From Pseudarthrobacter equi (GTDB lineage Bacteria > Actinomycetota > Actinomycetes > Actinomycetales > Micrococcaceae), in contig NZ_LT629779.1 in the NCBI RefSeq assembly GCF_900105535.1, positions 2,418,001-2,482,000 on the forward strand: a stretch of 64,000 nt of DNA, in the 5' to 3' direction. Every line of letters begins with the position of its first letter. Positions within the stretch are counted from its first letter, which is position 1. The notes under the pieces are model-generated. The model did not search any database. It was not told the origin of the DNA and saw only the letters and a list, made by a program, of their open reading frames with translations. This document shows, piece by piece, positions 59,949-64,000 of this stretch. A program made the position numbers and the translations under genes.

Positions 59949-60479
59949 TTACGAGAGGTTTGCGGTGGCGTAGGTGGTCTTGTCCGCGTAGTTGTAGACC
60001 ACTACGCTCCTGACCGGCGATGGCATGGCGGACCACATCCGGGCGTCGATGTCGATGCGCTGTTGCGGGCTGCCACTAAGTGGTCCCAGTTCGATCAGGG
60101 TGGAAGAGGAAAGGCCGGGTTGGCCGGTGCTGTCCGGAGCCAGGATCCCCGGGCTGAGCATGAGCCGGAGGTCGTCGCCAGCCCCGGTGGTGAAACCGTC
60201 CAGCTGCAGGACTGTGCCCGAGTCAGCAACACGGATCGTGGCCGTTCCCAGGGTAACGGCCGCCTGCGATTGGAACTGCCCCTGCAGTGTGCGGGGCACA
60301 ACTGAAGGGGCCGGAGCCGGCGGCTGGGGCAACCCCGGTGACGGCGGTCGCTCAGCTGACTCCACCGACTCCGTCGGCACAGGCTCTGTGTAGGTACAGC
60401 CCGCAAGGCAGCCGGCAACGGCCAGCGCGATAAACACGCGTTTATACATTTTCATCATTCCCCCCAAGAATTCGTTCAT
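59949..60479 (-). CDS. DM13-domain lipoprotein
   Basis: A 176-residue secreted lipoprotein. The hydrophobic signal ends in the lipobox LAGC, about 28 residues from the first methionine, followed by a Pro-rich linker (45-65) and a DM13 domain (75-175: LQLDGFTTGAGDDLRLMLS, LGPLSGSPQQ, VVVYNYADKTTYATANL). The usual cysteine of many DM13 domains is a tyrosine (VVVYNY). ATG 60479 or 60449 could be the start; the second has GGGGGGA upstream. DM13 may act in redox reactions or in surface adhesion; function here is unknown. Confidence 0.85.
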   Translation of the reverse strand: MNEFLGGMMKMYKRVFIALAVAGCLAGCTYTEPVPTESVESAERPPSPGLPQPPAPAPSVVPRTLQGQFQSQAAVTLGTATIRVADSGTVLQLDGFTTGAGDDLRLMLSPGILAPDSTGQPGLSSSTLIELGPLSGSPQQRIDIDARMWSAMPSPVRSVVVYNYADKTTYATANLS

Positions 60480-60504
60480 ACTACCTTCATCAAAGGGGGC
60501 AACA

Positions 60505-60783
60505 ATGGCGGGGCAAATTGACGAGTGGCCGTGGAACCGCGCATGGCCATGGTTGCTGCTGACCGCTCCCGTGGTGCTGTTTACGGGATGGCTGTGGATA
60601 CCGATCGGAAGCTGCGCGGGCTACACCGACGATTACCGAGGGGATACGTCATGCTATGTGGGGCCGGCGGCCGGTTACGCAGCCACCTGGGTGATGACCG
60701 GCCTCGCCCTGGTGCTGGTGCTGTGCTTCGGCGCCGGGCTGCTCAGGGCACTGGTCCGCCGCGGGCGCAGGGGATTGCCCTAG
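60505..60783 (+). CDS. Small membrane protein, unknown function
   Basis: A 92-residue protein with two membrane segments (about 12-34 and 57-80). Between them lies a short outside loop with two cysteines (GSCAGYTDDY and TSCYVGP) that may form a disulfide. A basic tail RRGRRG follows. AAGGGGG precedes the ATG. I recognise no family. It diverges from the DM13 lipoprotein and is followed by another small membrane gene. Confidence 0.7.
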   Translation: MAGQIDEWPWNRAWPWLLLTAPVVLFTGWLWIPIGSCAGYTDDYRGDTSCYVGPAAGYAATWVMTGLALVLVLCFGAGLLRALVRRGRRGLP

Positions 60784-60826
60784 GCTGGCAAGGCCGTCCG
60801 TGGCAGCTGCATGTTTGGGGGAAATA

Positions 60827-61000
60827 GTGGAAATTGTCGTGTTCGTAGTGCTGTCGATTGTCTTCTTTTATGTTCTTTACGGGGTTATCAAGGCAGCGGT
60901 GAGGGACGGAATCCTCGCCGCCGACCGGGTCCGGAATTCGGGCAACGTCGGGGGAACCGGCGCGCCGGACGTAGCCGAACAGCGTGAGCCCTTGGCTTAA
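60827..61000 (+). CDS. Small single-span membrane protein, unknown function
   Basis: A 57-residue protein with one N-terminal membrane segment (EIVVFVVLSIVFFYVLYGVI, about residues 2-21) and a hydrophilic C-terminus. GGGGGA precedes the GTG at 60827 by about 4 nt, so this start is preferred over the GTG at 60800. It may share a transcript with the preceding small membrane gene. No family recognised. Confidence 0.55.
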   Translation: MEIVVFVVLSIVFFYVLYGVIKAAVRDGILAADRVRNSGNVGGTGAPDVAEQREPLA

Positions 61001-61039
61001 CCGCCCGCAGCGGCTGCAGCGATTCGGAAGAATAGCGTC

Positions 61040-62104
61040 ATGGAATTCAACCGGCTCCTGCAGATCCGGCGCATCTTCGCCCAGCCGGAGGCGCTGGAAT
61101 TGCCCCGCGGCCGCGAGATCGTGGAACGCTGGCCGGACGCCGACGTCGTACCTGTCGAGAACCACTGGAACATCCCGGAGCTGCACGGCGACGAAACCAA
61201 CGTGCCGCGGTGGTCCCGGATCAAGACCGAGGCGTTGGTCCTCGGAGTGAAGAAGTCCTTGACCGTGAAGCCCAACGGGCGCTCGGCTGACTTTATCGCC
61301 CCCTCCACGGCGAACGGGTGCGCCATGGCATGCGCCTATTGCTACGTCCCCCGCCACAAGGGCTACAGCAACCCGGTCACCGTCTTTGCCAACATCAACC
61401 AGATCGCCGCGGCACTCGAACGGCACGCCACCCGGCAGGGCATCAAGCTGGAACCCAACCAGTGCGACCCCGAACTCTGGGTCTACGACATCGGCGAAAA
61501 CAGTGACTGCTCCGTGGATGCGCTGATCAGTGACAACGTGGAGGACCTGGTGGGGCTCTTCCGGGAACTGCCCACCGCCAAACTGTCATTCGCCACGAAG
61601 TACGTCAACAGGGACATCCTCAACTGGGACCACGGCGGCCACACCCGGATCCGGTTTTCGCTGATGCCCGCGCACCTGGCGAAGTCCATTGATGTCCGGA
61701 CGTCCCCGGTGGCCGAACGCATTGCCGCCATCAACGACTTCGTCGACGCCGGGTACGAGGTACACGTCAATTTCTCCCCGGTGGTGGTCACTGAGACCTG
61801 GCTCGATGACTGGCGCGAATTGCTTCAACAGCTCGATGCCGCCCTGACACCTGCAGCCAAAGCGCAGCTTGCCGCGGAAGTGATCTTCCTGACCCACAAT
61901 GAGGGGCTCCACAAGGTCAACCTCGGATGGCACCCGCAGGCGGAGAAGGTCCTCTGGCGTCCGGACCTGCAGGAGGCCAAGACCTCCTCCAACGGCTTCA
62001 GCAACGTCCGTTACCGCAGCGGAACCAAGGGCCGCTACGTGCGGCAGCTGACGGCGCTGATCGAGGAGATCACCCCCTACTGCCGGGTCCGCTACGCCTT
62101 CTGA
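61040..62104 (+). CDS. Spore photoproduct lyase-like radical SAM protein
   Basis: A 354-residue radical SAM protein with cluster cysteines C94-X3-C98-X2-C101 (CAMACAYC) and the following YVPRHKG, as in SplB. Cys157 in GENSDCSVDA falls where Bacillus SplB has its hydrogen-donor cysteine. SplB reverses the thymine spore photoproduct; the family also occurs in non-sporulating actinobacteria, where the lesion is not known. GGAAGA precedes the ATG. Light-independent UV-damage repair fits a soil bacterium with all three uvr genes. Confidence 0.88.
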   Translation: MEFNRLLQIRRIFAQPEALELPRGREIVERWPDADVVPVENHWNIPELHGDETNVPRWSRIKTEALVLGVKKSLTVKPNGRSADFIAPSTANGCAMACAYCYVPRHKGYSNPVTVFANINQIAAALERHATRQGIKLEPNQCDPELWVYDIGENSDCSVDALISDNVEDLVGLFRELPTAKLSFATKYVNRDILNWDHGGHTRIRFSLMPAHLAKSIDVRTSPVAERIAAINDFVDAGYEVHVNFSPVVVTETWLDDWRELLQQLDAALTPAAKAQLAAEVIFLTHNEGLHKVNLGWHPQAEKVLWRPDLQEAKTSSNGFSNVRYRSGTKGRYVRQLTALIEEITPYCRVRYAF

Positions 62105-62116
62105 TACCCCGGTCCG

Positions 62117-62224
62117 AACCGGAAGGTCCGGTTTCCTTGGCATGGACGGTAGACTTGTCAAGGCCGTTCTCCGGCCACTCTGCCTCCAGCCCCCGCCATT
62201 TCTGTTGGGGCTGCGGCGTTCCCC
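62117..62224 (+). promoter_or_regulatory. Hairpin after the SPL gene and leader of the ABC-F gene
   Basis: AACCGGA-AGG-TCCGGTT (62117-62133) may end the upstream transcript. TAGACT (62150-62155) is a -10 candidate that gives the ABC-F gene a leader of about 85 nt. The leader contains GGCC/GGCC (62162-62176) and GGGG-N10-CCCC (62207-62224) stems. Confidence 0.4.
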
Positions 62225-62246
62225 GTTGTGAAAGGCCTTACCTTCT

Positions 62247-63845
62247 GTGATTACTGTCCAGGATCTTGAACTCCGCGCCGGTGCCCGGCTCCTGATGGAT
62301 CAGGTGAGCTTCCGCATCGATAAGGGCGACAAGATCGGCCTGGTGGGACGCAACGGAGCCGGCAAGACCACGCTCACACGTGTCCTGGCAGGCGAAGGGC
62401 TTCCCGCTGCCGGCAAGGTGACCCGCAGCGGCGAGATCGGCTACCTGCCGCAGGACCCGCGCACCCCGGACATGGAGCAGCTGGCGCGGGACCGGATCCT
62501 CTCCGCCCGCGGCCTGGACATCGTCGTCGGAAAACTCCGCAAGGCCCATGACGAAATGGCCAGCGAGGACGCTGCCGTGCAGCAGAAGGCCATGAACCGC
62601 TACGACCGGCTCGAATCCGAGTTCCTGGCGGCGGGCGGCTACGCCGCGGAGGCAGAAGCAGCATCCATCTGCTCGAACCTCGCACTGCCTGACCGCCTGC
62701 TGAACCAGCCGCTCAAGACACTTTCCGGTGGCCAGCGCCGCCGCGTGGAACTGGCCCGGATCCTCTACTCGGATGCCGAGACCATGCTCCTCGATGAGCC
62801 CACCAACCACCTCGACGCCGACTCCATCGCCTGGCTTCGCGACTTCCTGAAGAACCACCAGGGCGGGCTGATCGTCATCAGCCACGACACCGAACTCCTC
62901 GAAGCCACCGTCAACAAGGTGTTCCTGCTGGACGCCAACCGGGCCCAGATCGATTTCTACAACATGGACTGGAAGCGGTACCTCACCCAGCGGGAAACGG
63001 ATGAGCGCGCCCGTAAGCGGGAACGCGCCAATGCCGAGAAGAAGGCCCAGGTCCTTTTCGACCAGGCCAACAAGATGCGGGCGAAGGCCACCAAAGCCGT
63101 GGCCGCGCAGAACATGGCCAAGCGCGCCGAGCGGCTCCTCAGCGGCCTCGAAGCCGTCCGCGAGAACGACCGCGTGGCCGCCCTCCGGTTCCCGGATCCG
63201 TCGCCGTGCGGCAAGACCCCGCTCACCGCAGACGGGCTCAGCAAGTCCTATGGCTCCCTGGAGATCTTCACGGACGTGGACCTCGCCATCGACCGCGGCT
63301 CCAAGGTGGTCATCCTCGGCCTCAACGGTGCCGGCAAAACCACCCTGCTGCGCATGCTTGCCGGCGTGGACCAGCCGGACACCGGCGAAATCGTGCCGGG
63401 GCACGGGCTCAAGGTGGGCTACTACGCCCAGGAACACGAGACCCTTGACGTTAACCGCACCGTCCTTGAGAACATGCGCTCGTCCGCACCCGACATGAAG
63501 GACGCCGAGGTGCGCGGCATCCTGGGTTCATTCCTGTTCTCCGGTGACGACGTCGACAAACCTGCCGGCGTCCTGTCCGGCGGTGAGAAGACCCGCCTGG
63601 CACTGGCCACCATCGTGGCGTCCAGCGCCAACGTCCTGCTCCTCGACGAACCCACCAACAACCTGGACCCTGCCAGCCGCGCGGAAATCCTCGGCGCGCT
63701 CCGGAACTACACCGGCGCCGTCGTCCTCGTCAGCCACGATGAAGGCGCCGTTGAGGCGCTGAACCCCGAACGCGTCGTGCTGCTGCCCGACGGCGTCGAG
63801 GACCACTGGAACGAGGACTACCTGGACCTCATCACGCTGGCCTAG
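62247..63845 (+). CDS. ABC-F family ribosome-associated ATPase
   Basis: A 532-residue protein with two ABC ATPase domains and no membrane segment. The Walker A motifs are GRNGAGKTT near residue 34 and GLNGAGKTT near 357; LSGGQRRRVELAR and LSGGEKTRLALAT are the signatures, and LLDEPTNHLD and LLDEPTNNLD the Walker B regions. The basic linker (about residues 245-305) fits the P-site tRNA interaction motif of ABC-F proteins. This type acts on the ribosome in translation control. No sign of an antibiotic-resistance subtype. Confidence 0.92.
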   Translation: MITVQDLELRAGARLLMDQVSFRIDKGDKIGLVGRNGAGKTTLTRVLAGEGLPAAGKVTRSGEIGYLPQDPRTPDMEQLARDRILSARGLDIVVGKLRKAHDEMASEDAAVQQKAMNRYDRLESEFLAAGGYAAEAEAASICSNLALPDRLLNQPLKTLSGGQRRRVELARILYSDAETMLLDEPTNHLDADSIAWLRDFLKNHQGGLIVISHDTELLEATVNKVFLLDANRAQIDFYNMDWKRYLTQRETDERARKRERANAEKKAQVLFDQANKMRAKATKAVAAQNMAKRAERLLSGLEAVRENDRVAALRFPDPSPCGKTPLTADGLSKSYGSLEIFTDVDLAIDRGSKVVILGLNGAGKTTLLRMLAGVDQPDTGEIVPGHGLKVGYYAQEHETLDVNRTVLENMRSSAPDMKDAEVRGILGSFLFSGDDVDKPAGVLSGGEKTRLALATIVASSANVLLLDEPTNNLDPASRAEILGALRNYTGAVVLVSHDEGAVEALNPERVVLLPDGVEDHWNEDYLDLITLA

Positions 63846-64000
63846 TCGTATGACGCTCGCCTTCGCTGCGCGGCGCGCCCGATTTGCCGCGTGCTGGCTC
63901 CTTCGTCGCCTTTGACGCACGCTACACAAATCAGCCGCGTCGCTTTGCTTTTGCCATAGTCGCGTTGGTGCCTTGGTCAGCGGACGGGCATTTCCTCCGC
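63846..64000. other. Non-coding end of window
   Basis: No gene is supported in the last 155 bp. A degenerate inverted repeat GATTTGCCGCGTGC (63881-63894) and GCACGCTACACAAATC (63917-63932) is the only structure seen. Confidence 0.4.

Overview
The window is chromosomal DNA from a high-GC actinobacterium, most likely Arthrobacter sensu lato (Arthrobacter/Pseudarthrobacter, Micrococcaceae). The evidence is the GC-rich codon use, the many GTG and TTG starts, and actinobacterium-specific genes (rbpA, whiA, opcA, a DUF3516 helicase). The block order also matches actinobacterial core synteny: uvrC-rapZ-yvcK-whiA, then gap-pgk-tpiA-secG, then pgl-opcA-zwf-pgi-tal-tkt/ctaB, then ctaA-ABC/sufR-sufBDC. 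No rRNA, tRNA, insertion sequence, prophage or CRISPR array was seen.

Region by region. 1-3000: a YigZ/IMPACT protein (runs off the left edge) and a NatAB-type ABC exporter. 3000-14500: coaE fused to a GrpB domain, uvrB, a TerC-family protein behind a probable yybP-ykoY manganese riboswitch, an MFS transporter, an S33 peptidase, a GNAT acetyltransferase, a DUF3516 helicase and a trans-aconitate methyltransferase. 14500-18600: a heterodimeric ABC exporter with one degenerate ATP site, coupled to a GntR regulator. 18600-25100: uvrA, a HAD phosphatase, plsC and uvrC. 25100-28100: rapZ-yvcK-whiA. 28100-32600: sodA and the lower-glycolysis run gap-pgk-tpiA-secG. 32600-41300: rbpA facing the six-gene pentose-phosphate operon tkt-tal-pgi-zwf-opcA-pgl. 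41700-48000: heme O and heme A synthases on either side of a SulP-carbonic anhydrase fusion, plus an ABC-2 exporter. 48000-53200: sufR-sufB-sufD-Rieske-sufC-sufT for iron-sulfur cluster assembly, with sufS and sufU missing from the usual place. 53200-58900: a zinc metallopeptidase, an acyl-CoA ligase and thiolase pair, and the facing ECF biotin transporter bioY-bioM-bioN. 58900-64000: a PEP mutase/isocitrate lyase-family enzyme, a DM13 lipoprotein, two small membrane proteins, a spore-photoproduct-lyase-like radical SAM protein and an ABC-F ATPase.

Most of the window is housekeeping: nucleotide excision repair (uvrA, uvrB and uvrC all present, plus the SPL-like protein), central carbon metabolism, heme and Fe-S biogenesis, and envelope homeostasis. 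A pattern visible throughout is a TANNNT -10 hexamer placed exactly 6 nt before the start codon of many monocistronic or first genes, which is the signature of leaderless transcription. The most unusual items are the thiolase that lacks its second catalytic cysteine beside the biotin transporter, the short ORF overlapping the sufR start, the suf operon without sufS/sufU, and several structured leaders and palindromic promoter elements.
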